Shown: positions 7,060 to 15,328, numbered from the stretch's first letter. The stretch is DNA of 33,167 nt from JAAZMU01 sp964547725 (GCA_964547725.1 CAZJOO010000002.1:1-33167), one strand, 5' to 3'. Numbers and translations are program-made. The notes: generated from the letters alone by a model not told the origin.

Positions 7060-7602
7060 ATGATTACATATTTAAGAGGAGTGGTAACATACAAAGGACC
7101 CAAAAGTATTTTTTTGCTAGTAAATGATATAGGGTATGAAGTTTTCTTGTCTCCTTTGAATCTAGAAAGAATAAAGAAAGGAACCGAAGAGGAAATATAC
7201 ACACAACTTGTTTTAAAGGAAAAAGAAATAGAGTTATATGGTTTTCTTAGTTTTGATGAATTGCAGTTATTTAAATTTTTAAAAACTATTTCAGGGATAG
7301 GACCTAAGATTGCTTTGATTTTTGCTGGAGCAGGCTCTCTTCAAAAATTAAAATATAAATTAGAGAATGAAAAAGCTCCTAAAGGAATTGGAGCAAAGAA
7401 GATGCAAAAGATTCTACTTGAACTTACTGGAAAAATAAAAGAGATTGAAAAGAATCAAGATAAAGATGTTGAAGTATATAGCGCTCTAGAATCTTTAGGA
7501 TTTACAAGAAAAGAAATTAAAACAGCCCTATCTCAAGTTAACGAAGAGACAAAAGAGATAGAGGAAAGAATAAAAGAAGCTCTTCAATTTTTAGGAAGAT
7601 GA
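7060..7602 (+). CDS. ruvA: Holliday junction DNA helicase subunit RuvA
   Basis: 180 residues. The N-terminal OB domain starts MITYLRGVVTYKGP and contains the strand IGYEVFLSP and YGFLSFDELQLFKFL. Tandem helix-hairpin-helix motifs follow (ISGIGPKIAL and APKGIGAKKMQKIL). The short C-terminal domain ESLGFTRKEIKTAL binds RuvB. It assembles as tetramers on four-way junctions and loads the RuvB motor; ruvB is not in this window. Its TGA overlaps the murE ATG by 4 nt, so the two are co-transcribed. Confidence 0.95.
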   Translation: MITYLRGVVTYKGPKSIFLLVNDIGYEVFLSPLNLERIKKGTEEEIYTQLVLKEKEIELYGFLSFDELQLFKFLKTISGIGPKIALIFAGAGSLQKLKYKLENEKAPKGIGAKKMQKILLELTGKIKEIEKNQDKDVEVYSALESLGFTRKEIKTALSQVNEETKEIEERIKEALQFLGR

Positions 7603-8837
7603 TTAAAAAATACATACCAAAATTTGGATTTAAGATTTATCATTATTTACTAGCCCTTTTGGGAGCGTTTCTCTTTGGTTTTCCAAGTAATAAAATTAAA
7701 GTAATTGGTATTACTGGTACAAATGGAAAGTCAACAACAGCAAGTATTTGTTTAAAAGTTTTAGAAGCTGGAGGATATAAGGTGGCGACAATGTCTTCTA
7801 TTTCTTTTAAGATTGGAGAACAAGAGATAGTGAATGATTTAAAAATGACCATGCCTGGAAGATTTAAAATTCAGGAATTTTTAAGAGAAGCGGTAGATAA
7901 GAAGTGTGATTATGCGATTATAGAAGTAACCTCAGAAGGTGTTGAGCAGTTTAGGCATAAGTTTATTGATTTTGATGTTGCTATTTTAACCAATCTATCC
8001 AAAGAACACATTGAGTCTCATGGAAGCTTTGAAAATTACAAAGCAGCTAAAGGAAAGTTTTTTAATGATGTAAAAGGGATTCATATCTTAAATGAGGATG
8101 ACTCACATTTCGATTATTTTAATTCTTTTTTTGCTAAAGAGAAAATAACATATTCTCTTTCAAAAAATTCTGATATTTGCGTTAAAGAGATTTTAGTCAC
8201 TGATACTTTTTCAGAGTTTAGGGTAGGTAGTGTTAGTTTTAAAACTAATCTTTTGGGAGAGTTCAATGTCTATAATTGTTTAGCAGGCATTGCTCTTGGA
8301 GTTTCGCAAGGAATGAACTTAGAACAATGTAGCAAAGGAATCACTGAAGTAGAAGGAATTCCAGGAAGGATGCAAAAAATTATATCAGAACCTTTTACTG
8401 TTTTTATAGATTATGCCTTCACTCCTAACGCTCTTGAAAAAGTATATCAATATTTAAAACCAAACATTGTTGTCTTAGGTTCTTGTGGAGGAGGAAGAGA
8501 TAAATGGAAAAGACCTGTACTCGGAGAATTAGCCTCTCGTTATGCTAAGCAGGTAATTATTACCAATGAAGACCCTTATGACGAAGACCCTCAAAAAATA
8601 ATAGATGAAGTGGGAGAAGGAGTCCAAAACCCAATAAAGATATTTGATAGGAGGGAAGCTATTTCCAAAGCTTTATCTTTAGCTAAAGAAGGAGACACAA
8701 TTGTTATCACCGGGAAGGGTTCAGAGACTTGTATTATGTGGAGTAATGGGAGAAGAGAGGAGTGGAACGAAAAACAGGTTATTCTAGAAGAATTTGAAAA
8801 AATAAAAAAAGGGAACGATTTTGTTATCGTTCCTTAA
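7599..8837 (+). CDS. murE: MurE-like Mur ligase with hydrophobic N-terminus
   Basis: 412 residues, shorter than typical MurE (~490). The ATP-binding loop GTNGKST is at residues 40-46. EVTSEGVEQFRH and TNLSKEHIESHGSFENYKAA match the central domain, NVYNCLAGIALG and EGIPGRMQ bridge to the C-terminal domain, and NEDPYDEDP occupies the specificity-loop position (DNPR in meso-DAP enzymes). The first domain that holds the UDP-MurNAc uracil is replaced by ~30 residues with a hydrophobic stretch (YHYLLALLGAFLFGFP), perhaps membrane-associated. It should add the third amino acid to peptidoglycan precursors; which one cannot be read from this loop. It could also be another Mur ligase family member. Confidence 0.85.
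   Translation: MIKKYIPKFGFKIYHYLLALLGAFLFGFPSNKIKVIGITGTNGKSTTASICLKVLEAGGYKVATMSSISFKIGEQEIVNDLKMTMPGRFKIQEFLREAVDKKCDYAIIEVTSEGVEQFRHKFIDFDVAILTNLSKEHIESHGSFENYKAAKGKFFNDVKGIHILNEDDSHFDYFNSFFAKEKITYSLSKNSDICVKEILVTDTFSEFRVGSVSFKTNLLGEFNVYNCLAGIALGVSQGMNLEQCSKGITEVEGIPGRMQKIISEPFTVFIDYAFTPNALEKVYQYLKPNIVVLGSCGGGRDKWKRPVLGELASRYAKQVIITNEDPYDEDPQKIIDEVGEGVQNPIKIFDRREAISKALSLAKEGDTIVITGKGSETCIMWSNGRREEWNEKQVILEEFEKIKKGNDFVIVP
8797..8833 (-). terminator. Terminator of the small minus-strand gene
   Basis: An 8-bp stem GGAACGAT/ATCGTTCC (8812-8833) with a 6-nt loop. On the minus strand it is followed by a T-rich run (8797-8810). It lies inside the 3' end of murE, directly after the stop of the minus gene. 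Confidence 0.6.
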
Positions 8838-9094
8838 TATGCTAGCGTTACCTCGTCCATTAAAGATCCCCACCCTTTTTGTAGTATTTCTTTCACGAAA
8901 TAAATACTGCTTTCGGGAGCGTTTCTTATTTTAAAATTCTCTAGAATAGAAAGAAGGCAAGAATTAATCTCCTCCATACTTGAGTAACTCAATTTTGGAA
9001 AAAGAATGCATTCGATTTCTTCTATGCTTAAAGAATTTAATACGGACATAAGTTCGGGGACAGTTTTTTCTGCGAGAGCAATGTTTTGTGTCAT
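8834..9094 (-). CDS. Small protein of unknown function
   Basis: 86 residues beginning MTQNIALAEKTVPELMSVLN from the ATG at 9094; a TTG at 9106 would add four residues. It is soluble, predicted helical, with no cysteine cluster beyond two scattered Cys and no family I recognise. The case that it is real rests on context: it has its own promoter (9124-9151) with an extended -10 and its own minus-strand terminator hairpin (8797-8833), and it fills the space between convergent murE and the divergent ATP synthase operon. It shares its promoter palindrome with atpB, so the two may respond to the same signal, but a link to ATP synthase is only positional. Confidence 0.6.
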   Translation of the reverse strand: MTQNIALAEKTVPELMSVLNSLSIEEIECILFPKLSYSSMEEINSCLLSILENFKIRNAPESSIYFVKEILQKGWGSLMDEVTLAY

Positions 9095-9123
9095 GATAAT
9101 CGCCAAATAAATTTACTAAGACT

Positions 9124-9151
9124 ATTTTACCACTGTAAAACAAAAAGTCAA
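9124..9151 (-). promoter_or_regulatory. Promoter of the small minus-strand gene
   Basis: Read on the minus strand: TTGACT (9146-9151), a 16-nt spacer ending in TGG, then TAAAAT (9124-9129). This is a strong consensus match with an extended -10. Its -35 sits in one arm of the palindrome at 9146-9163. Confidence 0.75.
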
Positions 9152-9157
9152 GGAATC

Positions 9158-9186
9158 TTGACTATTTAAGTTTTTTTATCTAACAT
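9158..9186 (+). promoter_or_regulatory. ATP synthase operon promoter
   Basis: TTGACT (9158-9163), a 17-nt spacer, TAACAT (9181-9186). The start site should fall near 9193, giving a short leader before atpB at 9210. The -35 is the right arm of a perfect 7-bp palindrome, AGTCAAG-gaat-CTTGACT, whose left arm is the opposite promoter's -35. Confidence 0.7.
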
Positions 9187-9209
9187 GGAAAATGTAATTA
9201 AAAATAGAT

Positions 9210-9902
9210 ATGCACGCACTAGGATTAATAGGAGAAAACTTTTTAGGAGTCACTAATACATATGTGATTGCAACAGTAGTTGCGGTTTTGATTTTTGCCG
9301 CTTTTTCATTTGGTTTGAAAAACAAAAATTTAATTCCATCTCGTGCGCAAAACTTTTTTGAATGGATAATAGAGTCCATTTTTGCTTTCATTGATAGTAT
9401 TACGGGGAAAAGAGAAAGAACTATGGAGATATTTCCATTATGCGCTACAATTTTTTTCTACGTATTTTGTTCTAATTTAATTGAATTGATTCCTGGACTA
9501 GGAGTTTTTCCTTTTTTAAGGTCTCCAAGCTCTGATTTAATGTTTACTTTCTCTATTGCTATATTCTCAATGGTATATATTCACGTAAAGGCACTTTCTA
9601 AACTTGGTTTATTTCCATATTTAGGGAAATATATTAATTTTAAGAGTCCAATACATTTCTTTGTGGGAATTTTGGAGGCTCTTGGAGAATTTACAAGAAC
9701 TTTTTCTTTGGGGTTAAGACTTTTTGGAAACCTATTCGCAGGAGAAATGCTTTTAATGGTTGTTTCCTCTCTTATTGCTTTCATCGTTCCTTTACCTTTC
9801 TTAGCCCTTGAAGTTTTGGTTGGATTCATTCAAGCCTTGATTTTTTCTTCATTAATTGCAATATTTTATGTAATAACGGTTGAACTGGAAGAGCATGAGT
9901 AA
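9210..9902 (+). CDS. atpB: F-type ATP synthase subunit a
   Basis: 230 residues, multi-spanning. The essential arginine is Arg170 in LGLRLFGNLFAGEM, and the preceding LGEFTRTFSLG and upstream IPSRAQNFFEWIIESI are typical of subunit a. It forms the proton half-channels against the c-ring in the membrane. It is the first gene of the operon, 24 nt downstream of the -10. Its stop overlaps the next gene by 8 nt. Confidence 0.95.
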   Translation: MHALGLIGENFLGVTNTYVIATVVAVLIFAAFSFGLKNKNLIPSRAQNFFEWIIESIFAFIDSITGKRERTMEIFPLCATIFFYVFCSNLIELIPGLGVFPFLRSPSSDLMFTFSIAIFSMVYIHVKALSKLGLFPYLGKYINFKSPIHFFVGILEALGEFTRTFSLGLRLFGNLFAGEMLLMVVSSLIAFIVPLPFLALEVLVGFIQALIFSSLIAIFYVITVELEEHE

Positions 9903-10119
9903 AATTAATACAATTTTTTTAGGAATGAAAGTCGGAATCCTTATGGCACTTCCCTTAGTAGGTTTTCTACTTTTGGGAGTATGGATAGATAGCATTTTTG
10001 GAACATCCCCGACTTATTTAATAGTAGGAATATTGGGAGGAGTAATATTAGGAGGAGTAATGGTTTATAAGATAATACTTCCTTATTTAGAAAAAAAATT
10101 AAAAGATAATAATAAATAA
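9895..10119 (+). CDS. AtpI/AtpZ-like small membrane protein
   Basis: 74 residues with two predicted membrane helices: GILMALPLVGFLLLGVWID, and YLIVGILGGVILGGVMVYKI. It ends in a lysine-rich tail. The helical hairpin and operon position fit the AtpI/AtpZ family linked to c-ring assembly or cation supply for F-type ATP synthase. The ATG at 9895 lies inside atpB's last codons; an upstream in-frame TTG at 9880 is less likely. In most operons the atpI-type gene comes before atpB; here it sits between atpB and atpE. Confidence 0.75.
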   Translation: MSKINTIFLGMKVGILMALPLVGFLLLGVWIDSIFGTSPTYLIVGILGGVILGGVMVYKIILPYLEKKLKDNNK

Positions 10120-10139
10120 TAAATAAAAATAATAAAAAT

Positions 10140-10370
10140 ATGATAGATCCACAAATCGCATTAGCAGCAGCATTAGCAATTGGTATTGGTGCCATTGGAC
10201 CAGGAATCGGAATTGGTTTAATTGGTTCTAAAGCATCAGAAGCTATTGGAAGAAATCCAGAAGCAGCATCTAAGATTCAAACAGGTATGATTTTGGCAAT
10301 CGCTTTCGCCGAAGCTATTGCTATTTATGCACTTGTTATTTCTCTTATTTTAATTTTCGTAGTAGCATAA
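10140..10370 (+). CDS. atpE: F-type ATP synthase subunit c
   Basis: A 76-residue hairpin of two glycine/alanine-rich helices joined by the polar loop RNPEA (residues 38-42). The ion-binding carboxylate is Glu58 in AIAFAEAIAIYALV. The first helix reads GPGIGIG where sodium-binding c subunits have glutamine, and Glu58 is followed by Ala rather than Ser/Thr, so a proton-driven ring is favoured. It follows the AtpI-like gene after a 20-nt AT-rich gap. Confidence 0.96.
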   Translation: MIDPQIALAAALAIGIGAIGPGIGIGLIGSKASEAIGRNPEAASKIQTGMILAIAFAEAIAIYALVISLILIFVVA

Positions 10371-10380
10371 ATTTATAATT

Positions 10381-10875
10381 ATGGAAGAAGGAACAAATTT
10401 AATTATTACGTTTGTAGGACAATTACTTAATTTTACAATTTTGTTCATTTTGCTTTCTAAATTTGTTTTCAAACCTCTTTTTAAGATGCTTGACGAAAGG
10501 CAGAAAAAAATTAGAGAAGGAGTTCTTAAAGAAGAGAAGGCCGAACAAAAATTAAATGATTTAAGGGAGATAGACAAAAAAATGAAGATAAAGAATGAAG
10601 AGGATAGAAAGGTAATTTTGTCTGAAGCCGAACAAGAAGCCCAAAAGAGAAAAGAAAAAACAATGCAGGCTTTGAATGAGGTCAAAAAAGAACTTTTACT
10701 TAAGGCTGAAAAAGAGGCTGGAGATCTTAAATTAAAAGAAATAGAAAAAACAAAAAGACAAATTGTTGACAATTCTATTTCTTTGGCTGAAAAGATTTTA
10801 AAAAATAAAATTGGAGAGCAAGAAAACGGTGAAATTATTAATAGTTATTTAAAGACTTTGAATGAAAAAAGATAA
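10381..10875 (+). CDS. atpF: F-type ATP synthase subunit b
   Basis: 164 residues: one N-terminal membrane helix (LIITFVGQLLNFTILFILL), the conserved KFVFKPLFKMLDERQKKIREG, then a long charged coiled coil rich in Lys/Glu. It forms the peripheral stalk linking subunit a to delta/alpha. The start is 10 nt after atpE; the end overlaps atpH by 14 nt. Confidence 0.94.
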   Translation: MEEGTNLIITFVGQLLNFTILFILLSKFVFKPLFKMLDERQKKIREGVLKEEKAEQKLNDLREIDKKMKIKNEEDRKVILSEAEQEAQKRKEKTMQALNEVKKELLLKAEKEAGDLKLKEIEKTKRQIVDNSISLAEKILKNKIGEQENGEIINSYLKTLNEKR

Positions 10876-11254
10876 GGAAATTGTAGCTTGGGCAAGAGCC
10901 CTTTATTTAGCCCTTGAAGAAAAGGATGCAAATGAAGAAAAAGTTATTAAGAACTTATTTTTAGCTTTAGATAAGAAAATTTATCTTATCCCAGCAATTA
11001 TTAAAAAGTTTAAAATAATTAAGGAAAAAGAAAGTAAGGTTGATGTTTTTGTAGCAACAGAAATTAGCGAAAATTTAAGACAAGAAATTGATAAAAACAT
11101 AGAAAGTCTCGCCGGAAAGAATAAGAACATTAATTACGTTGTAGATAAAGATTTAATAGGAGGTTTTCGTATTAAAACAAAAGACTATCTTATTAAAGCG
11201 TCTATTAAAGATATTTTAATAAAAATAAAGAACAAGGCCTATGGATATAATTGA
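10862..11254 (+). CDS. atpH: F-type ATP synthase subunit delta (short)
   Basis: 130 residues against about 180 in most bacteria. The C-terminal beta-strand motif VDKDLIGGFRIKTKDYLIKA is the delta signature, where the strand usually ends with a DASI-like turn (ASIKDIL here). The reduction is in the N-terminal helical domain that grips the alpha N-terminus. It overlaps atpF by 14 nt and atpA by 14 nt. Identity is supported by motif and by position between b and alpha. Confidence 0.88.
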   Translation: MKKDKEIVAWARALYLALEEKDANEEKVIKNLFLALDKKIYLIPAIIKKFKIIKEKESKVDVFVATEISENLRQEIDKNIESLAGKNKNINYVVDKDLIGGFRIKTKDYLIKASIKDILIKIKNKAYGYN

Positions 11255-12752
11255 AAAATTTAAAAAAGAATTAGAGGGCATTGAAATTAAGTCAGAAACA
11301 GAAGAAGTAGGAGAGGTTATTGAGGTAAGAGATGTTGTTACTAAGATTTCTGGACTTAAAAATGTAGAAAACTTTGAACTTATATTTTTTGAAGAAGCCA
11401 ATACTTATGGTCTAATTTTGAACTTGGAAGAGTTTGAAGTTGGAGCTGTGGTACTAGGAGATGCTTCAAAAATTAAAGAAGGTCAAACAGTTAAAAGAAC
11501 TGGAAAAGTTTTCTCTATCAATGTTGGAGAAGAGCTTTTGGGAAGAGTTGTTGATCCACTTGGAAATCCTATCGACGGAAAAGGAGAAATTGTTACAAAG
11601 CAAAAGATGCCTCTTGAAAGAAAGGGTCCTTCTGTTATGGACAGACAACCAGTTAAGCAGTCAATGCATACAGGAGTTAAGATTGTTGATGCTTTAACTC
11701 CAATTGGAAGAGGACAAAGACAATTAATTATTGGAGATAAGGGTATTGGTAAAACAGCCATTGCTCTTGATGCAATAATCAATCAAAAAAACGAAGTAGA
11801 TAGACCAATTTGTGTCTATGTTGCTTGCGGACAGAAAAAGAGTAAGGTAAAAAGATTAGTAAAGACTCTTGAAGATGCAGGAGCACTTGAATATTCTATT
11901 ATTGTTGCTGCTTTTCCAGACGACCCAGCTTCATTGATTTACTTAGCTCCATTTGCAGGAGTTACTATTGGTGAATATTTTAGAGATAACAAGAAACATG
12001 CTTTACTTGTCTATGATGATTTAACAAGACAAGCTTGGGCTTGGAGAGAAATTTCTCTTATTCTAAGAAGACCACCAGGCAGAGAAGCTTATCCAGGAGA
12101 TGTTTTCTACTTGCACTCAAGATTACTTGAGAGAGCGGCTAAGCTTTCTGATGAAAAAGGAGGAGGTTCTTTAACCGCCCTTCCAATCATTGAAACTCAG
12201 GCAGGAGATATTTCTGGATATATTCCAACAAACGTAATATCTATTACAGACGGACAGATTTTCTTAGACTCTACCTTGTTTAGAAGAAACCAAAAACCAG
12301 CTATGGATATTGGAGCTTCTGTATCAAGAGTAGGTTCTGCAGCTCAGACAAAGGCGATGAAAAAAGCTTGTGGAAGTCTTAAATTAAGCTTAACACAGTT
12401 CCAAGAGTTAGAAAGATTTTCTGAATTTACAGAAGAGCTTGATCCAGAAACAAAGAAGATTCTTGAAAAAGGAAAAGCTATTATTAAGATTTTAAAACAA
12501 AAAGATTTAGAGCCACTTTCATTTGAGAGAGAAGCAGTTATAATCTATGCCGCTACATCTTGTTCTATCGAAGATTTAAAACCAGAAGACGTAGATACTT
12601 TTGAGCAAAAATTATTTGAAGAGATTGAGGTTTCTAAACCAGAACTTTTCGAAGAGATTAAAAAATCAAGAGAACTTTCAGATGTTACTCGAAAAGAAAT
12701 AGAAGATATTGTTAAAAAAGTAAAAGAATCTTATGGATCTAAGATCAGTTAA
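11241..12752 (+). CDS. atpA: F-type ATP synthase subunit alpha
   Basis: 503 residues. P-loop GDKGIGKT at 165-172 (usually GDRQTGKT), preceded by LTPIGRGQRQLI. The arginine-finger motif SVSRVGSAAQTKAMKKA lies in the C-terminal half. These are normal for the non-catalytic alpha subunit of the F1 hexamer. The start overlaps atpH and the end overlaps atpG by 20 nt. Confidence 0.97.
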   Translation: MDIIEKFKKELEGIEIKSETEEVGEVIEVRDVVTKISGLKNVENFELIFFEEANTYGLILNLEEFEVGAVVLGDASKIKEGQTVKRTGKVFSINVGEELLGRVVDPLGNPIDGKGEIVTKQKMPLERKGPSVMDRQPVKQSMHTGVKIVDALTPIGRGQRQLIIGDKGIGKTAIALDAIINQKNEVDRPICVYVACGQKKSKVKRLVKTLEDAGALEYSIIVAAFPDDPASLIYLAPFAGVTIGEYFRDNKKHALLVYDDLTRQAWAWREISLILRRPPGREAYPGDVFYLHSRLLERAAKLSDEKGGGSLTALPIIETQAGDISGYIPTNVISITDGQIFLDSTLFRRNQKPAMDIGASVSRVGSAAQTKAMKKACGSLKLSLTQFQELERFSEFTEELDPETKKILEKGKAIIKILKQKDLEPLSFEREAVIIYAATSCSIEDLKPEDVDTFEQKLFEEIEVSKPELFEEIKKSRELSDVTRKEIEDIVKKVKESYGSKIS

Positions 12753-13623
12753 AGCAAAAATTGGATCAGTAAAGAACATTACGGACATAACCGCTGCCCT
12801 TGAGACTTTTGCTGCTCTTAAAATGAGAAAGACTCAGAAGAGATTTAATGAAACAAAAGAATTTAGGACAACAATGGCGAGAATCTTAAGAAGACTTAAA
12901 AAAGATTTAGAGAATAACGAATCTATATTCTTAGAGCAAAGAGAGGTTAAGAAGGTCTTGGTTTGTGTGGTTGCTTCTGATAGAGGATTCTGTGGACCTT
13001 TCAATGCAAACGTTTTAAAATTCGCAACAAAACAAATTGCAGAATTTAAAAAAGAGTATGGTGCTGCTGATTTCGAAGTCATGCCTATTGGAAAAAAAGC
13101 AATTAGGTTTTTTAAGAAGAGCGGATTAATCGCTAAGCATACATATACTAACGTTGGAGAATTCTTTCAATACGATGAAGTAAAAGAAATAGCTGATTTC
13201 TTAGTAGCATCTTTTGAACAAAAAGATTACGACAGAATCTATTTTATATTTACTGATTTTATTTCAAGTTTTTCACAAAAACCAAAACAAGTTCAGCTGT
13301 TTCCTTTAGATAAAAGTATAACAGAAAGTTTTATTAAAGAAGACGAAGAAGGGATGGAGCAAAAAGTGGAACATATTTTAGAACCAACAAAAGAAAAGGT
13401 TTTAAACGAAGTTGTTCGTGAATTTATGCTTTATTTAATTTATCAGTTTGTTTTGTCAGCTAATACTGCTGAACATTCAGCAAGAATGATTGCGATGAGA
13501 AATGCTTCTGATAATGCTTCAGATATTTTAGGCGGATTAAAACTTGAATACAATAAGGCAAGGCAGCAGCATATTACAAATGAAGTTTCTGAAATTTCTT
13601 CTACAAAAGAAGCGATGGAATAA
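12733..13623 (+). CDS. atpG: F-type ATP synthase subunit gamma
   Basis: 296 residues. The N-terminal helix reads MDLRSVKAKIGSVKNITDIT followed by AALETFAALKMRK. The Rossmann-like core has VLVCVVASDRGFCGPFN. The C-terminal helix contains SANTAEHSARMIAMRNASDN, the section inside the alpha3beta3 ring. It is the rotor shaft linking the c-ring to catalysis. The start overlaps atpA by 20 nt; an 18-nt gap precedes atpD. Confidence 0.95.
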   Translation: MDLRSVKAKIGSVKNITDITAALETFAALKMRKTQKRFNETKEFRTTMARILRRLKKDLENNESIFLEQREVKKVLVCVVASDRGFCGPFNANVLKFATKQIAEFKKEYGAADFEVMPIGKKAIRFFKKSGLIAKHTYTNVGEFFQYDEVKEIADFLVASFEQKDYDRIYFIFTDFISSFSQKPKQVQLFPLDKSITESFIKEDEEGMEQKVEHILEPTKEKVLNEVVREFMLYLIYQFVLSANTAEHSARMIAMRNASDNASDILGGLKLEYNKARQQHITNEVSEISSTKEAME

Positions 13624-13641
13624 TAATTAAAATTTTAAGAT

Positions 13642-15009
13642 ATGGCAAAAGTAATACAAATTATTGGCCCGGTAGTAGATGTAGAATTTGAAGGAGGAAA
13701 AAGTCCATCACTATTCGAAGCCCTTATAATTAAAGATAAAAATTTGATTCTAGAAGTAGAGCAGATTTTAGGTGAGGATAAGGTAAGGTGTCTTGCCATG
13801 GGAGTAACAGAAGGTTTAAAAAGAGGAGACGAGGTTGAATCTTTAGGAAAACCTATTACTGTTCCTGTTGGAAAAGAAGTTCTAGGAAGAATTTTGAATG
13901 TTTTAGGACAACCAATTGATAATAAAGGAGACGTTAAGGCTGCGGCATTTTCTCCGATTGTTGGAAATAAAGTTTCTTACGAAAACCAAAGCAGTCAAAC
14001 AGAAATTCTTGAAACAGGAATTAAAGCAATTGATTTATTATGTCCATTACCAAAAGGAGGAAAGGTAGGATTGTTTGGAGGTGCTGGAGTAGGAAAAACA
14101 GTTTTAATTCAAGAGCTTATCGGAAATGTTGCAAAAGTACATGATGGAGTGTCTGTTTTTGCTGGTATTGGAGAAAGATCAAGAGAAGGAAACGATATTT
14201 ATCTAGAAATGGAAGAGTCTGGAGCTTTAAAAAACACTGCTTTGGTATTTGGTCAGATGAACGAAGTTCCTGGTATTAGATACAGAATTGCTTTTACTGG
14301 ATTAACTATTGCAGAATATTTTAGAGACAAGGAAAAGAAAGATGTGTTGTTATTTATGGATAACATTTTCCGTTTCGTTTTAGCTGGTTCAGAAGTATCA
14401 GCTCTTCTTGGAAGAATTCCATCTCAAACAGGATATCAACCAACACTAGCCTCTGAAATTGGTGAGCTTGAAGAAAGAATAACTTCTACTAAAGATGGTT
14501 CTATTACATCTGTGCAAGCTATTTATGTTCCAGCTGATGATTTAACAGACCCAGCTATTGTGGCTACTTTCTCTCACTTAGACTCTCAACTTGTTTTATC
14601 TCGTGCTATTGCTTCACTTGGATTATATCCAGCTGTTGACCCACTTGAATCTTCTTCATCATTCTTGAGTCCAAGAATTGTGGGAGAGAAGCACTACAGA
14701 GTTGCTCTTGAAGTAAAGAGAATTCTTCAGAGATATAAAGAACTTCAAGATATTATTGCTATTTTAGGAATTGAAGAATTAGCAGACGAGGATAAAATTG
14801 TTGTAGACAGAGCAAGAAAAATTCAAAAGTTCTTATCACAACCTTTCTTTGTTGCTGAACAATTTTCAAGTATTCCTGGTACATACGTAAAAGTTGAAAA
14901 CACCATTGATGGATTTGATAAAATCATTTCAGGAGAATTAGACAATATTTCAGAAGATAAATTCTATATGAAAGGAACAATAGAAGAAGTTATTGACTCA
15001 AACAAATAA
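13642..15009 (+). CDS. atpD: F-type ATP synthase subunit beta
   Basis: 455 residues. Walker A GGAGVGKT at 146-153, then IGERSREGNDIY with the catalytic glutamate (Thr to Ser relative to the usual GERTREGN). DNIFRFVLAGSEVSALLGR and GYQPTLASEIG follow, then YVPADDLTDPA. This is the catalytic F1 subunit. The VLAGSEV variant of the usual TQAGSEV is a small lineage difference near the Walker B strand. It is followed by atpC after one base. Confidence 0.97.
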   Translation: MAKVIQIIGPVVDVEFEGGKSPSLFEALIIKDKNLILEVEQILGEDKVRCLAMGVTEGLKRGDEVESLGKPITVPVGKEVLGRILNVLGQPIDNKGDVKAAAFSPIVGNKVSYENQSSQTEILETGIKAIDLLCPLPKGGKVGLFGGAGVGKTVLIQELIGNVAKVHDGVSVFAGIGERSREGNDIYLEMEESGALKNTALVFGQMNEVPGIRYRIAFTGLTIAEYFRDKEKKDVLLFMDNIFRFVLAGSEVSALLGRIPSQTGYQPTLASEIGELEERITSTKDGSITSVQAIYVPADDLTDPAIVATFSHLDSQLVLSRAIASLGLYPAVDPLESSSSFLSPRIVGEKHYRVALEVKRILQRYKELQDIIAILGIEELADEDKIVVDRARKIQKFLSQPFFVAEQFSSIPGTYVKVENTIDGFDKIISGELDNISEDKFYMKGTIEEVIDSNK

Positions 15010-15010
15010 C

Positions 15011-15262
15011 ATGATAGTTAAAGTTATTACTCCAGAAAAATTAATATTTAACGAAGAAGCAAAAAGTATAAATCTACCCACAATGGCTGGGGAGATTACG
15101 ATATTTCCAAATCATACGGAACTACTTTCTGTTATTCATCCCGGAAAGATAAAAATAGAATTTGAATCTGGAAGGAAAGAATTTATGAGCGATGGAGGGG
15201 TAATAGAAGTATTTAAAAATGAAGTCAGTTTACTTCTCAAAAAATACACAGAAAGGGCTTAG
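15011..15262 (+). CDS. atpC: F-type ATP synthase subunit epsilon (beta-sandwich only)
   Basis: 83 residues, starting MIVKVITPEKLIFNEEAKSI. It contains the N-terminal beta-sandwich with the conserved PTMAGEITIFPNHTELLSVI and ends at the strand SDGGVIEVFKNEVSLLL. The usual C-terminal two-helix domain (~45-50 residues), which inhibits ATP hydrolysis in many bacteria, is missing. The ATG at 15011 follows the atpD stop; an upstream in-frame codon at 14993 inside atpD is unlikely. The stop codon lies within the terminator loop. Confidence 0.9.
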   Translation: MIVKVITPEKLIFNEEAKSINLPTMAGEITIFPNHTELLSVIHPGKIKIEFESGRKEFMSDGGVIEVFKNEVSLLLKKYTERA

Positions 15263-15271
15263 CCCTTTTTT
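15252..15271 (+). terminator. ATP synthase operon terminator
   Basis: A 7-bp stem AAAGGGC/GCCCTTT with a 3-nt loop, continuing into a T run to 15271. The loop contains part of the atpC stop codon. Confidence 0.85.
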
Positions 15272-15273
15272 GT

Positions 15274-15302
15274 TTGCTTAAAAAAACATTAGATGATATA
15301 AT
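15274..15302 (+). promoter_or_regulatory. Promoter of the secreted repeat protein
   Basis: TTGCTT (15274-15279), a 17-nt spacer ending in TGA, perfect TATAAT (15297-15302): an extended -10 promoter right after the ATP synthase terminator. Expected start near 15309, with a leader of about 20 nt. Confidence 0.75.
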
Positions 15303-15328
15303 TTTAATATAATTTAAAAAATAAATTT

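Noticed and set aside
9184..9255. 23-residue frame starting just after the ATP synthase -10 box
   Set aside because: Its ATG overlaps the -10 hexamer, so it would precede the transcript start, and it runs out of frame into atpB.
11461..11697. 78-residue frame inside atpA
   Set aside because: It is in an alternative frame of a strongly conserved gene, with lysine/leucine-rich sequence typical of AT-rich shadows.
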